Positions 22,704 through 33,403 of a stretch of 64,000 nucleotides of DNA are shown piece after piece; position 1 is the stretch's first letter; every line of letters begins with the position of its first letter. Below the pieces are notes generated by a model. That model saw only the letters and a list, made by a program, of their open reading frames with translations, searched no databases and was not told the DNA's origin. The DNA is taken from assembly GCA_036927565.1 (NCBI GenBank), contig JAYESD010000005.1, positions 8,586,565 to 8,650,564 of the forward strand. Direction: 5' to 3'. This stretch comes from Tuctoria greenei (lineage: Eukaryota > Streptophyta > Magnoliopsida > Poales > Poaceae). A program made the translations under genes and the position numbers.

Positions 22704-24244
22704 TGAAAGTGCATATAGGCATCCCTTGTGGATTTTGGTTGATTTATGTATGACAAACAAATGAGATCCTAACAAAATTGTTGAGATGAGCGCAGATTTT
22801 AAAGAAATTAGGAAGAAAGCGCAAAAAGGAAGGAGAATGAGGATCTAAGCAAAAAGAGCTCAAGAGCTGGAAATATTAGATTATTTTGTATGGAATGTGC
22901 TGGAGAAACACACCCCAAGAGCTCAAGTGAACAAATAACTCAACTCACTGCACAATTCACAGGAAAACCGGACTAGTCCGATATACACCAGACTAGTCCG
23001 ATATCTCTCTAACTAAGATCGGACTAGTTCCCTCTAGTGCGGACTAGTTCTCAGCACTTCACATTTGCACAAAAACGGACAAGTCCGATATCCATCGGAC
23101 TAATCCTATATTCCTCTGACTAAAATCGGACAAGTCCTCCAAATCCATACGTGTCCTTAGCCCCACAATTTTTCACTACACCGGACAAGTCCGACATCAG
23201 CCGGACTAGTCCGAAAACTCTCTGACTAAAATCGGACAAGTCCCTCCAAGTGTGGACTTGTCCTCAGTTCTTCACGGTGTTCACTACACCAGACTAGTCC
23301 GATGTCGATCGGACTAGTCCAAAAAGTTTTTGACTACAAACGGACTAGTACGCACCAATAACAGACTAGTCCGGTATATCTCAACACTTAGGGTTTTCCA
23401 CATGCCGCACACCGAACTAGTCCGGAGTCCACCACGGACTAGTCCGGACATTGCAAAACCTAACGATAACTTTTGGAAACCCTAGTATAAATAGAGTTGT
23501 ATGGCCATACAACCATATCTCTCGACCTCCTGCGCCGTCACACCTCCCAAGAGCCCAAAATACACATCTCTCCACACATTCTAACCCTAAAAGGATCAAA
23601 GCTTTAAGGATTAGCAATTGATCAAAGGAGAGACTTGTTCCACACGATCTTGAGCTCTTGGGTTTGATCTCTCGCACACTCTTGTTGTTCATTGTACATC
23701 TTTTGAGTGTGTTTGGTGGTGTTCTTAGTTGTAATTTTTGGGAGCCCTCAACTTGTGAGAAGGCCCCTTGAACGAGTAATTTGCCCCTTTGTGATTAGTG
23801 AAAGAGAATCGGCCTCCGTGGCAATTCGACGAGGGTGGGGTTGGTGAAGATCCGGTCCTCCGTGGGCTCCTCAATGTGGATGTAGGTTTCCTCTGTGGAA
23901 ATCAAACCACGAGATAAAATCTTGTCTTGCGCACTTTTGATTTATTGTTCATAAAATTCTAGGGTTTACATAATCTTGTGTAATTCATGTTGAAACATTG
24001 AAACTAAAGTTGATGTTTGTCATACATTGTTTCATTGTGGTAATACATTGCTAATTAATTTTCGCTGCATAGAGTACTAGAAGTGAATTTATCGATCAAT
24101 CTTGATCTTTCTAGTCCACGTATACCGAACTAGTCTGCACAGTAACGGACTAGTCCGATCTCTTTGTATTTAATAAATCTGTTAAGTATTTCAGGGATCG
24201 ACAAAAGTTCAAAAAACCTATTCACCCCATCTAGGCTACATTCA
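22704..24244 (+). repeat. 3' LTR of SIRE-type element A
   Basis: The 1541-bp LTR runs from TGAAAGTGCATATAGG to GGCTACATTCA. The palindrome-array units start at 22969, 23076, 23182 and 23290, and TATAAATAG is at 23486. Differences from the 5' LTR are scattered substitutions and small indels, many of them in the palindromic boxes. The element is therefore not recent. Confidence 0.92.
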
Positions 24245-25516
24245 GAAACATATTTCAAATGGAGTATAAAATCTCAAGTAGACTTTCAAAGCAGCAAAAG
24301 TCAACAATGCAATGTACTTGGACTATCCCACATCACTTCTTAGCAGATAAAATATGATACTTGAAACATATAAGTATGTTCAGGGATGAAAATAAATAAT
24401 AATTGCAATGCTAGGAAATAATCTTTAGCACTGTTATAGAAAAAAAGGTACATCGAACAACAACCCTTTCAGTCCCAGGTAAGTTGATGTAGGCTAGAGA
24501 TGAAACCCACAAGTACCAACAACATAAAAAAAGGTAAAATAAAGATGCAAAATAATAAATCTAAGCAAATGGAACGACATACTACAGGTATTTTAGTAAA
24601 TGCTCGGTATTTTGGATGTCACTTCAAGCAGAAAGGAGCTAAGTATGGCAAAGAAAAGGCAATACTTTGTTTTTGGTGTTTGCCAGTAAACCATGTCCTT
24701 CAATTTTTTTCCACAGGGTCACTAACAGTAAGCTCCTACACTCCCAACATGTCAATGGGACTTGGGAGAACATAGTGGCAGAACAAATTTTACCAGAAAA
24801 AATACTAGTGTTCAGGCTCTTAAAATGTCACAAACAACAATTACTGTCGTAAAAATCCTAGAAAACTCGTTGTGTTCAACCCTGAAAATATCAGAAACAG
24901 ATATCAACAGCAAAAAGAACCACAACCTGATAAGCATCAATCGAGCCATTGTCAGGGGTTGCTGCTGAAATTGCATCATTGAGGACTACATACCCAAGAA
25001 CTGGAACAGATTATTGGAAAGCATAAAGAGAGTGTGCTTGTAGTGCAGTGGTAAGACCTCCAGCAAAAAGGCTATCAACCATGGCTCGGACCCTGGTTCT
25101 CACAAAAAAAGGCCTGTGAAGCCGCTTTTGGGGCCTTTTATCAACCTTTAATGCAATGCCTTCGGGAAAACTGCCATAAGCCTACCCAAAATGCTGCTAT
25201 TCCACAAATAGCAGCCATCTTTCACCCAGAAAACTAAGTGCACAATATTTCAATACCAAAACTTCAATACCAAAGTTTTGGTAAATCACAGTTTTTAAGA
25301 TGGCATGACAATATCAAAGTATTTCAATACCACAGTTTTGTAATACTAGGTTTTGCAATACATAGGATTATTTGAGAACATAGTATTTTACCACAGTTTT
25401 ACATTCAAAATTGAAGTACAGTCATTCAAATCACAGTTGTGCTCGTGTGTCCTTTGTCCCTAAATAATCGATTTACACATTAGAGAAATAAAAAAGAAAA
25501 ATCAATCTTGAAATAG
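24245..25516. other. intron 1 sequence of the MBD-like gene between two retrotransposons
   Basis: This is AT-rich with no convincing exon. A GCTAGAGATGAAACCC motif near 24492 matches the LINE 3' region near 31178. A tRNA-like SINE candidate lies at 25036-25170. Near 25220-25420 repeated CAATACCA(C/A)AGTTTTG strings suggest an old MITE, and similar text occurs near 32830-33000. GAAGA at 25517-25521 is the target duplication of the Reina-like element. Confidence 0.5.
25036..25170 (+). repeat. possible tRNA-derived SINE remnant
   Basis: TAGTGCAGTGGTAAG resembles a pol III box A and CCTGGTTCTCAC about 45 bp further on resembles a degraded box B, followed by an A-run. The ends are not defined. 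Confidence 0.3.
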
Positions 25517-25521
25517 GAAGA

Positions 25522-26061
25522 TGTTGTGGATGCGTTCGTGGGCCGCCAATATAGCCGACGTGGGGCCCACGACGCCCACAATGGCACTGCTGCAGCCCAG
25601 CCGCACCAGAGAAGCTGAAGATCGTCTAGAACATTTATTAGATTAAGGAAAGTTTAAAGAATAAAGGAATTAGAGATTAGTGTGAGTTTAAATTAGGGAG
25701 TATTAGATTGAGAGGAGTTTAAATAGAAATAAATAAGGAGATAGAGTCTTGATCGGTTGGGGGGTGTCCCCAACCGATCTGTACAGGGGGGCGCGCAGGG
25801 GGGGGGGGGGGGTCCTCCCCCTATATAAGCAGCCCCCCTCCCTCATGTAAGCTCCATCTAGGAAATAAGAATTGCCCATTAAGGTTGTTCTTCTCATTGG
25901 GTCATCGTGGCTTCAAACCCTAACCCTAGCCGCCGTGACATCTCTCCTCCCCCACCGCGTTACGTGCTGCGCAGCAACAATCAAGCCTCCCTCTTCCTCT
26001 CCTCTCCCTTGTGCAGCCCTAGGTGCAGCCAGAGAGGTCCCCTCCACCACGTTTCACAGCA
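25522..26061 (+). repeat. 5' LTR of the Reina-like element
   Basis: The 540-bp LTR runs from TGTTGTGGATGCG to TTTCACAGCA. It contains a perfect 12-bp inverted repeat GATCGGTTGGGG-GGTGT-CCCCAACCGATC (25751-25779), a poly-G run (about 25799-25812) and TATATAAG at 25822. Confidence 0.93.
25822..25829 (+). promoter_or_regulatory. TATA box of the Reina-like LTR
   Basis: TATATAAG in CCCCCTATATAAGCAGCC also occurs at 30717 in the 3' LTR. It lies about 45 bp downstream of the conserved hairpin. Confidence 0.75.
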
Positions 26062-26062
26062 A

Positions 26063-26080
26063 TTGGTATCCAGAGACACT
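26063..26080 (+). other. primer-binding site of the Reina-like element
   Basis: TTGGTATCCAGAGACACT begins one base after the LTR. It resembles the initiator tRNA-Met complement TGGTATCAGAGC with one extra C. Confidence 0.65.
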
Positions 26081-26092
26081 GGGGCAGCGACC

Positions 26093-27616
26093 ATGTCCGA
26101 CCCTACGGACGACTCTGGGACTTTTACACTCCAAGATCTGAGCAAGATGATGAGCCAGATGATGGGACAGATCGACTCCATCAACAAGCGTTTGGATCGC
26201 CATGACGTGCGCCTTGCACGCATTGAGAAGACCCCGGAGATGGAGAACTCTGAACAGGAAGATCTGCAGCACACACCGCGAGGCAGCACCGACCCTCGCG
26301 ACGTTGGGGGCGACAACGGCCACGTCTTCCGGCGCAACCAGGGGCGCGCTGCTCCTGAGGACGGCATGTTGTACCGTCACAAGATCAGTTTTCCCAAATA
26401 CGACGGGGAAACTGATCCTCTGACATGGCTCAACAAGTGTGAAGCATACTTCCGCGGGACACGAACGATGCCTGAAGAAAAGGTGTGGATCGCGTCTCTC
26501 CACCTGGAGGGTTCCGCGGCTGACTGGTTCATCGCGATGGAACGGGAGTGCGGCATCGTGTCCTGGGAGCGGTTCGCGGACTTCATCAACATGCGCTTCG
26601 GACCCCCGCTCCGCTCCAACGACCTGGCTGAGATTAAAGATCTCCGTCGCACCGGTACAGTTGAGGAGTACCAACATCAGTTCCTGGTCCTTCTCAACCA
26701 CAGCCAAGATCTCAGTCAACGACACCAGATCAACATGTTCACGGCTGGCCTAGGCGATCCACTTCATACTAGTGTGGAACTGCAATGCCCTACAAACCTG
26801 CAGATGGCTATGAGTCTGGCCAGGGCCTTCGAACGACAATTCGCGACATCGACGGACATCGGGGCATTGAAGGGTGCCGCCTCTCAACGCTCTACGCGCC
26901 CTTCCCCTGTGTCACGTGCTGCGAATACAGCCTCTGGTGGTGGTTCTGCTACACCTGCTCCGACATCTTCAGTGACGGCATCCTCACGTTCGCGCCTCAA
27001 GCGTCTCACCGCGGACGAGATGGCTGCTAAACGAGCAAGCAGAGAATGCTATCACTGCCCGGAACGGTACACGCCGGATCATAAGTGTGCCGGCAAGGGC
27101 ATCTTCCTCCTGGAGCTTGACGACGGTAACGACGATGTTGACGCGGCCATTGCCGACCTGGGCATCTCGCTACACGCGCTAACCGACATCGACCTCGCCA
27201 ACACGATGAAGCTCCAGGTCGACGTCCGCGGCAAGCTGTTCACCGCACTGGTGGACACGGGCTCCACTCACACCTTCATCAGGGAACCCCTCATCAAGGA
27301 GCTCGGCCTGGTGATGTTGCCGCGGGCAGGCATCAGCGTTCGGGTCGCCAACGGTGACTCTATCTCCTGCACAGGCATCTGTCCACGTGTACCCTTGAAA
27401 ATTGCAGGAGATCGCTTCGACGTCACATGCTACGCGCTACCACTTGACGGCTTCGACTTCGTTCTGGGAGTTCAGTGGTTGCGGTCCTTGGGACCCATCC
27501 TCTGGAACCTCGAGAACCTCACTATGAAGTTGTGGCGCGGAGAACGTGAGGTGGTCTGGACGAGTTGCATAGCTCATCCCCTGTGTGTGCTTCTCTGGTA
27601 CCATCTACCAACATGA
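26093..27616 (+). pseudogene. gag and protease of the Reina-like chromovirus
   Basis: The ATG at 26093 begins MSDPTDDSGTFTLQDLSKMM. A capsid region follows (SFPKYDGETDPLTWLNKCEA, EYQHQFLVLLNHS), then the zinc finger CYHCPERYTPDHKC and the aspartic protease (LVDTGSTHTFI, FDFVLGVQWLRSLGPILWN). The frame runs open for more than 500 codons and ends TGA at 27614-27616, because of a frameshift near 27560 at the junction with RT. Upstream of the break the product looks intact. Confidence 0.85.
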
Positions 27617-30522
27617 TGGGCGCCCTCCTGGCAAGCTTCCAGGACCTCTTCGACGAGCCACGCGGCCTTCCTCCTCCACGGTGCCACGACCACCACATCA
27701 GGCTCCTGCCGGGCACAGCCCCAGTAGCTGTTCGGCCGTACCGCTACCCCCAGCTTCTCAAGGACGAAATTGAGAAGCAATGCGCCGAGATGCTTCGTCA
27801 GGGCATCATCCGAGAGTGCACCTCCGCATTCTCCTCACCGGTGTTGTTGGTCCGAAAGACCGACGGCACGTGGCGCTTCTGTATCGACTACCGCGAGCTC
27901 AACGCCCGAACTTTGAAAGACAAGTTCCCAATTCCAGTGGTCGATGAGCTGCTGGACGAGCTCCGCGGCGCGAGGTTCTTCACCAAGCTCGACCTCCGCA
28001 GCGGATACTTCCAGGTGCGCATGCACCCGGTCTGACATCAACAAGACGGCATTCCGAACTCAGCGAGGACACTATGAGTTTTTGGTGATGCCATTCGGCC
28101 TCACCAACGCGCCATCCACGTTCCAGTCATTGATGAACGACGTTCTTGACCCCTACATCAGGAAATTTGTACTTGTCTTCTTTGATGATATTCTGGTGTA
28201 TAGCACGACATGGGCCGAACACCTCCAGCACGTCAAGCAGGTGTTCCTGACACTGAGGCGCACAAGCTATTTCTCAAGAAATCCAAATGCTTCTTCGGCC
28301 AGGAATCTGTGTCCTACTTGGGGCACATCATCTCCTCCCAGGGCGTGGCGATGGATCCGACAAAGGTGGAGGCTGTGGAGCGTTGGCCTACACCTCGGTC
28401 CCTACGAGCCTTGCGAGGCTTTCTCGGACTCACTGGCTACTACCGCAAGTTCATTGCGGGGTATGGCGCGATGGTTGCGCCCCTCACCGCCCTCCTCAAA
28501 CGTGAGGCGTTTCGCTGGACCGACGACGTGCAGGACGCCTTCTCGCAACTCAAGCAGGCGCTGATGACAGCACCTCTACTTCAGATGTCGGACTTCGACA
28601 AGCGCTTCGTCGTCGACTGCGACGCATCGGGCGCCGACTACGGGGCGGTCCTGCACCAGGGTGACGGTGTCATCGCCTTCTTCAGCCGCGTCGTAGCTCC
28701 TCACCACCAGAAGCTACCGGCTTATGAGCGCGAGCTAATCGGCCTTGTGAAGGTTGTACGCCACTGGCGGCCTTATTTGTGGGGTCGTCCCTTCACTGTT
28801 CGGACTGATCACTTCAGTCTGAAGTACATCCTGGATCAGCGCCTAACGACAATCCCTCAACATGCTTGGGTGAGCAAGCTTTTTGCCTATGATCTGCAGG
28901 TTGAGTATAGGCCAGGACGTCTGAACGGGGCAGCTAACGCTCTGTCCCGCCGCGATGAGGAAGACGTGGCGATCCACGCCATCTCAGCGCCAGCCTTCCA
29001 CCTCTTCAACTCACTTCGCGCGGAAATCGCCGCGGACCAGCAGTCGCAGCAGTTGCGCGTCCAGCTCCAGGAGGGAGCCGCACCAGATGGTTGGTCCGAG
29101 CGCGATGACCTTCTCTTGTACAAAGGGAAGCTCTTTGTTCCCGAGATGTCCGGCCTGTGGCCCTCCCTCTTGGCAGAGGCCCATGATGGGGGTCACGAGG
29201 GCATCCAGAAGACGGCATACCGGTTGCGCCTATCATTCTACAACCCTTCGCTCCTGCGCAGAGTTCGGAAGTTTGTTTGTGGTTGTGCCACCTGCCAGCG
29301 CAATAAAACAGACCATCTACATCCAGTCGGGCTTCTACAACCTCTTCCTGTACCTTCGGAAATCTAGAGTGATATCTCCATGGATTCCGTCGAAGGTTTT
29401 CCAAAGGTTGGAGGGAAATCAGTGATCCTGACATTGGTGGACCGTTTCTCCAAATACGCCCACTTCATTCCCTTGAGCCACCCGTACAGTGCTGCATCAG
29501 TGGCACGGGCGTTCTTCGACATCCTACGTCTTCACGGCTTCCCCTGCTTTATCGTCAGCGACCGCGACACCGTCTTCACCAGCTTGTTCTGGTCGGAATT
29601 GTTCCGACAGGCTGGCGTACATCTGCAGCTCAGCTCCGCCTTCCATCCGCAGTCTGACGGCCAGTCTGAGGTCGTCAACAGAGTTATCACCATGTACTTG
29701 CGCTGCTTGGCTGGTGACCGACCCAAGTCGTGGTTGCAGTGGCTTCCATGGGCAGAGTATTGTTACAACACCTCTTATCAGACGACCCTCAAATATTCGC
29801 CGTTTAGAGTGGTCTATGGCAGGGACCCTCCAGCCATTATTTCATATCAACAGGGTGTGTCCAGGGTAGCTGTCGTTGACAAGCAGCTCAAAGATAGAGA
29901 TGAATTCTTGGCTGAAATCAAAAACAGACTTGTGCAGGCACAAGTCACCATGAAAAGCTATGAAGACAAGTCATGTAGGGAGGTGGAATTTCAAATTGGT
30001 GATTGGGTTTGGTTGCGGCTTCATTAGAGAACGGTTGTGGGAGTTATAATGGCGCCTCCATCAAAGATTGGACCAAAATATTTTGGACCTTATCAGATTA
30101 TTCAACGCATCGAGACTGTGTCTTATAAACTCCAGCTAACTTCCCAAGCCAGGATACATGATGTTTTCCATGTGTCTCTTTTGAAGAAATTTGAGGGTCC
30201 TGCTGCAGCTCAGGTGCTGCCTCTGCCACCTCTTCTCCATGGGCGTGTTGTACCTACGCCTGAAAAGATACAAAGGACGCGCTTGAACAGAGGAGTCTGG
30301 GAACTACTTGTCAAGTGGGCAGGACATTCTGAAGCCGATGCAACATGGGAACAACTAGAAGATTTCAAGATGAAGCATCCCACCTTCAAGCTCGAGGACG
30401 AGCTTTTTGTCGGGAAGGGGGGAAATGTTGTGGATGCGTTCGTGGGCCGCCAATATGGCCGATGTGGGGCCCACGACGCCCACAACGGCACTGCTGTAGC
30501 TCAGCCGCACCAGAGAAGCTGA
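27565..30522 (+). pseudogene. pol of the Reina-like chromovirus (RT, RNase H, integrase, chromodomain)
   Basis: RT motifs: CIDYRELNARTLKDKFPIPV, TKLDLRSGYFQVRMH, MPFGLTNAPSTFQ and the catalytic VFFDDILVYS. RNase H: VVDCDASGADYGAVL and VRTDHFSLKYIL. Integrase: a zinc site (AHDGGHEG, CATCQRNK) and DDE residues in SMDSVEGFP, VSDRDTVFTS and PQSDGQSEVVNR. The C-terminal part is LLVKWAGHSEADATWEQLED followed by a Phe-Lys-rich end, a chromodomain that in this clade may direct insertion to certain chromatin. Lesions are frameshifts near 28033 and 28257, TAG for a Trp at 29365-29367, and TAG at 30025-30027. The frame continues through the polypurine tract into the 3' LTR and stops at 30522. Confidence 0.88.
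30412..30425 (+). other. polypurine tract of the Reina-like element
   Basis: GGGAAGGGGGGAAA lies directly before the 3' LTR. It is also codon sequence for the end of pol. Confidence 0.85.
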
Positions 30523-30956
30523 AGATCTTCTAGAAGATTTATTAGATTAAGGAAAGTTTAAAGAATAAAGGAATTAGAGATTAGGGTGAGTTTAAATTAG
30601 GGAGTATTAGATTGAGAGAAGTTTAAATAGAAATAAATAAGGAGATAGAGTCCTGATCGGTTGGGGGGTGTCCCCAACCGATTTGTACAGGGGGGGCGTG
30701 CAGGGGGTCCTCCCCCTATATAAGCAGCCCCCCTCCCTCATGTAAGCTACATCCAGGAAATAAGAATTGGCCCATTAGGGTTGTTCTTCTCCTTGGGTCA
30801 CCATGGCTTCAAACCTAACTCTAGCCGCCGTGACATCTCTCCTCCCCCACCGCGGTACGTGCTGCGCAGCAACAGTCAAGACTCCCTCTTCCTCTCCTCT
30901 CCCCTGCGCAGCCCTAGGCGCAGCCAGGGAGGTCCCCTACACCACGTTTCACAGCA
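30426..30956 (+). repeat. 3' LTR of the Reina-like element
   Basis: The 531-bp LTR begins TGTTGTGGATGCG and ends TTTCACAGCA, followed by the target duplication GAAGA. The hairpin arms (30655-30682) have one terminal mismatch, and TATATAAG is at 30717. The first 97 bases are also the 3' end of the pol frame. Confidence 0.92.
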
Positions 30957-31139
30957 GAAGATGACAACTGAAGAACCTTGTCTGCTCCTAACCACTACCT
31001 GAAGACTGCCATGCCCACCTTCTTTCGTTAGTCAACTACAAAGTCATCCAAACACCAAAGCACAATAGATCTAATCGAAAAAAAAAAAAAACAGGAAACT
31101 AATCGGCGGACCATACACTAATCAACCAAAAACCTGTTC

Positions 31140-32753
31140 TTGCTAATACAACAACCAAGCCTTTGTCCAAAACAAGTTGGGGTCGGCTAGAAATGAAACC
31201 CAACAATTTTTGAAGAAAAGTAATAGAAAATAAGATGAGAATAAAAAATACAAAAAAAATAAGATTCTACATTTTATTTATTTTAGAAATGGATTAATAA
31301 GAAAGAAAATAAGCGTAAAAAATACAAATAAACTAACATTCTGACACATGAATTGCTAATTTCCTGTCATGAGTCAAATCTCTAGGTATGTCCCACTCCT
31401 TTAAATCTCGTTTCACCGCCTCCTACCATGTCAATCTTGGTCGATCTCTACCTCTTCTAAAATTTTCTCTACTTTTTATAATCTCATTGTTAACCGGTGC
31501 TTCCGGAGGTCTTCCCTAGATATGCCCAAACCACCGTAGGCGATGTCGGACTAGCTTCTCCAAAATCGGTGTCACTCCTACCCTATCACATATCACCTCG
31601 TTCTTAATTTTGTCTCTTCTTATGTGACCGCACATCCACCGTAGCATGCGCATCTCAGCAGCACTCATTTGTTGGACATGTTGCCTTTTAGTTGGCCAAC
31701 ATTCTACTCCATACAGCATCGCAAGTCTAATCACCGTCCTATAGAATTTTCCTTTCAATTTTTGTGGAACTTTCTTATCACATAAGATTTCAGATGCTTG
31801 CCGCCACTTCATCTACCCGATCTTGATCCTGTGACAAACATCTTCATCAATATCACCATTGCTTTATAACATTGATCCTAAATATTGAAATGTGTCCCTC
31901 TTAGGTACTACTTGTCCTTGTAAACTAACATTTCCCTCCTCGCACCCGACATCACTAAAATCACATCTCATATACTTGGTCTTGGTTCTACTAAGTCTAA
32001 ACGCTTTGGACTCTAAGGTCTGCCTCTATAGCTCCAATTTTCTATCAACATCATATCTAGTTTCATCTACCAACACTACATCATCAACAAAGAGCATACA
32101 CCAAGGGATATCTCCTTGTATATCCTTCGACACATTATCCATCACTAAGTAAAAGATGTATGGACTTAAGGTTAATCCTTGGTGTAGCACTATTGTGATA
32201 GGAAAAGTATCAGTCTCACTGTTCCTTACGCGTACACTTGTCACCACATTATCGTACATATCCTTGATAAAGTTAATGTACTTTGTTGGGACTTTGTGTT
32301 TCTCTAGCGCTCACCACATGACCAGTCTTGGTGCCTTATTGTATACCTTCTCCAAGTCAATGAACACCATACGTAGATCCTTCTTTTGCTCCTTATATCT
32401 CTTCATAAGATGACGGAGTAAGAAAATCGCCTCCATTGCGGACCTTTCAGGCATAAAACCAAACTGGTTTTTAGTGACATTGATCACTTTCCTCAAGCGG
32501 TGTTCAATCACTCTCCCAGAGCTTCATAGTATGACTCATAAGCTTAATTCTTTGGTAATTAGTACAACTTTGAATATCTTCTTTATTTTTTAAGATGGAT
32601 GCTAAAATACTTTTACACCACTCTTCAGACGTTTTGTTTGACTGATGGTTAAATAGTTTAGTGAGACATACTATTGCTACATCCCCAGACATCTCCACAC
32701 CTCAATGAGGACATCATCAGGCCCGAGGGCCTTTCCTCCTTTCATCTCATCCC
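31140..32753 (-). mobile_element. 5'-truncated plant LINE (non-LTR retrotransposon)
   Basis: On the minus strand, RT fragments appear in order. Near 32700-32500 is WRCLGM-like text, then AIVCLTKLFNHQSNKTSEEW and QSCTNYQRIKLMSHTMKLW. At 32511-32311 is NQFGFMPERSAMEAIFLLRH and MVFIDLEKVYNKAP. At 32259-32026 is LHQGLTLSPYIFYLVMD and the catalytic CMLFVDDVVLVDE. At 31812-31516 is KGKFYRTVIRLAMLYGVECW and MRMLRWMCGHIRRDK. The 3' end carries the familiar grass sequence CCAACTTGTTTTGGACAAAGG. The frames are broken and the 5' half, including the endonuclease, is absent. This is usual for LINE insertions. Confidence 0.85.
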
Positions 32754-33403
32754 AAAACAGGAGACTAATCACGCAACAGCAGCAAGCATCAAGAGCAAGC
32801 AAGCATCGACAGAGAAAAACTTTGGTTCGGACCAAAATTTTCTATACTAAAAAATACTGCAATATAGACAAAATTGTGATTTTAAATACAGAGTTTTTGA
32901 GTTGGTTGACAAACATCATTCTGTAAAAAGTACCATAGTAATCTCAAATACCAAAATATTGTTCTAAAACTTCAAAAATATTGTGTTCCCAAATATAGAC
33001 TAACTTGCGTCTCAAAGGTTTTAATAGTACTATAAACCTACAAAAATTTCCCCGCTAACGGAGCAGACATCCGACAAGATGACAAAGAACACAGTATATT
33101 GTCCGAACTAATCACTCACAGAAGCATCCGCCAGCACTTATTAAACCCGCAGGCTAGACAGCACCTATTGTCAACGATGTCATAGCACACATATATTAAT
33201 ATATACAAAGACCAAATTCACAACTCATATTTTGCATAACGCGCCATACAGGATCTAAGCGCCTCTAAACATTTGAACATCATATCAAGTATCAGGTTTA
33301 TTCACTAATATAGGATTAAGTTCGTTCCAGTGACTGATATCATCCCCATCAACATAAAACCATTTGGAGCAAAATAATGGCACGTTTTGGTATAGTGGCC
33401 AAC
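32754..33403. other. first-exon-proximal part of intron 1 of the MBD-like gene
   Basis: This is AT-rich intron sequence. 32830-33010 has repeated ACCAAAATATTG-like strings suggesting an old MITE. No exon was seen. The intron starts with GTTGGCC (minus strand) at 33403. Confidence 0.5.

Larger units (their letters stand above)
12627..24244 (+). mobile_element. SIRE/Maximus-type Ty1/copia retrotransposon (element A)
   Basis: This is a complete but decayed 11.6-kb element. It comprises a 5' LTR (12627-14173), a primer-binding site, gag (14225-15896), pol (16590-19713), an extra downstream ORF (20653-22187), a polypurine tract and a 3' LTR (22704-24244). Flanks AAAAC (12622-12626) and GAAAC (24245-24249) are a 5-bp target duplication with one mismatch. 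The long LTRs, UBN2-like gag and extra 3' ORF fit the SIRE/Maximus lineage. Many stops and frameshifts in gag and pol make it non-autonomous now. It sits in intron 1 of the MBD-like gene, on the strand opposite to that gene. Confidence 0.92.
25522..30956 (+). mobile_element. Reina-like chromovirus (Ty3/gypsy), complete with LTRs and TSD
   Basis: This 5.4-kb element has LTRs at 25522-26061 and 30426-30956 and a perfect 5-bp target duplication GAAGA (25517-25521 and 30957-30961). It also has a tRNA-Met-like primer site, gag-protease (26093-27616), pol (27565-30522) and a polypurine tract. The compact size, short LTRs, CX2CX7HXC gag finger and C-terminal chromodomain fit the Reina clade of chromoviruses. 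The LTRs look nearly identical, apart from the poly-G run and scattered changes, so the insertion is recent relative to element A. Frameshifts and two nonsense codons inactivate pol. It lies in intron 1 of the MBD-like gene, on the opposite strand. Confidence 0.93.

Noticed and set aside
24500..24968. Short plus-strand frames of 60-90 codons in the MBD-like intron
   Set aside because: AT-rich random frames without motif or splice context.
25036..25170. Functional tRNA gene suggested by a box A-like motif
   Set aside because: Box B is degraded and no cloverleaf can be drawn. At most it is an old SINE, listed with low confidence.
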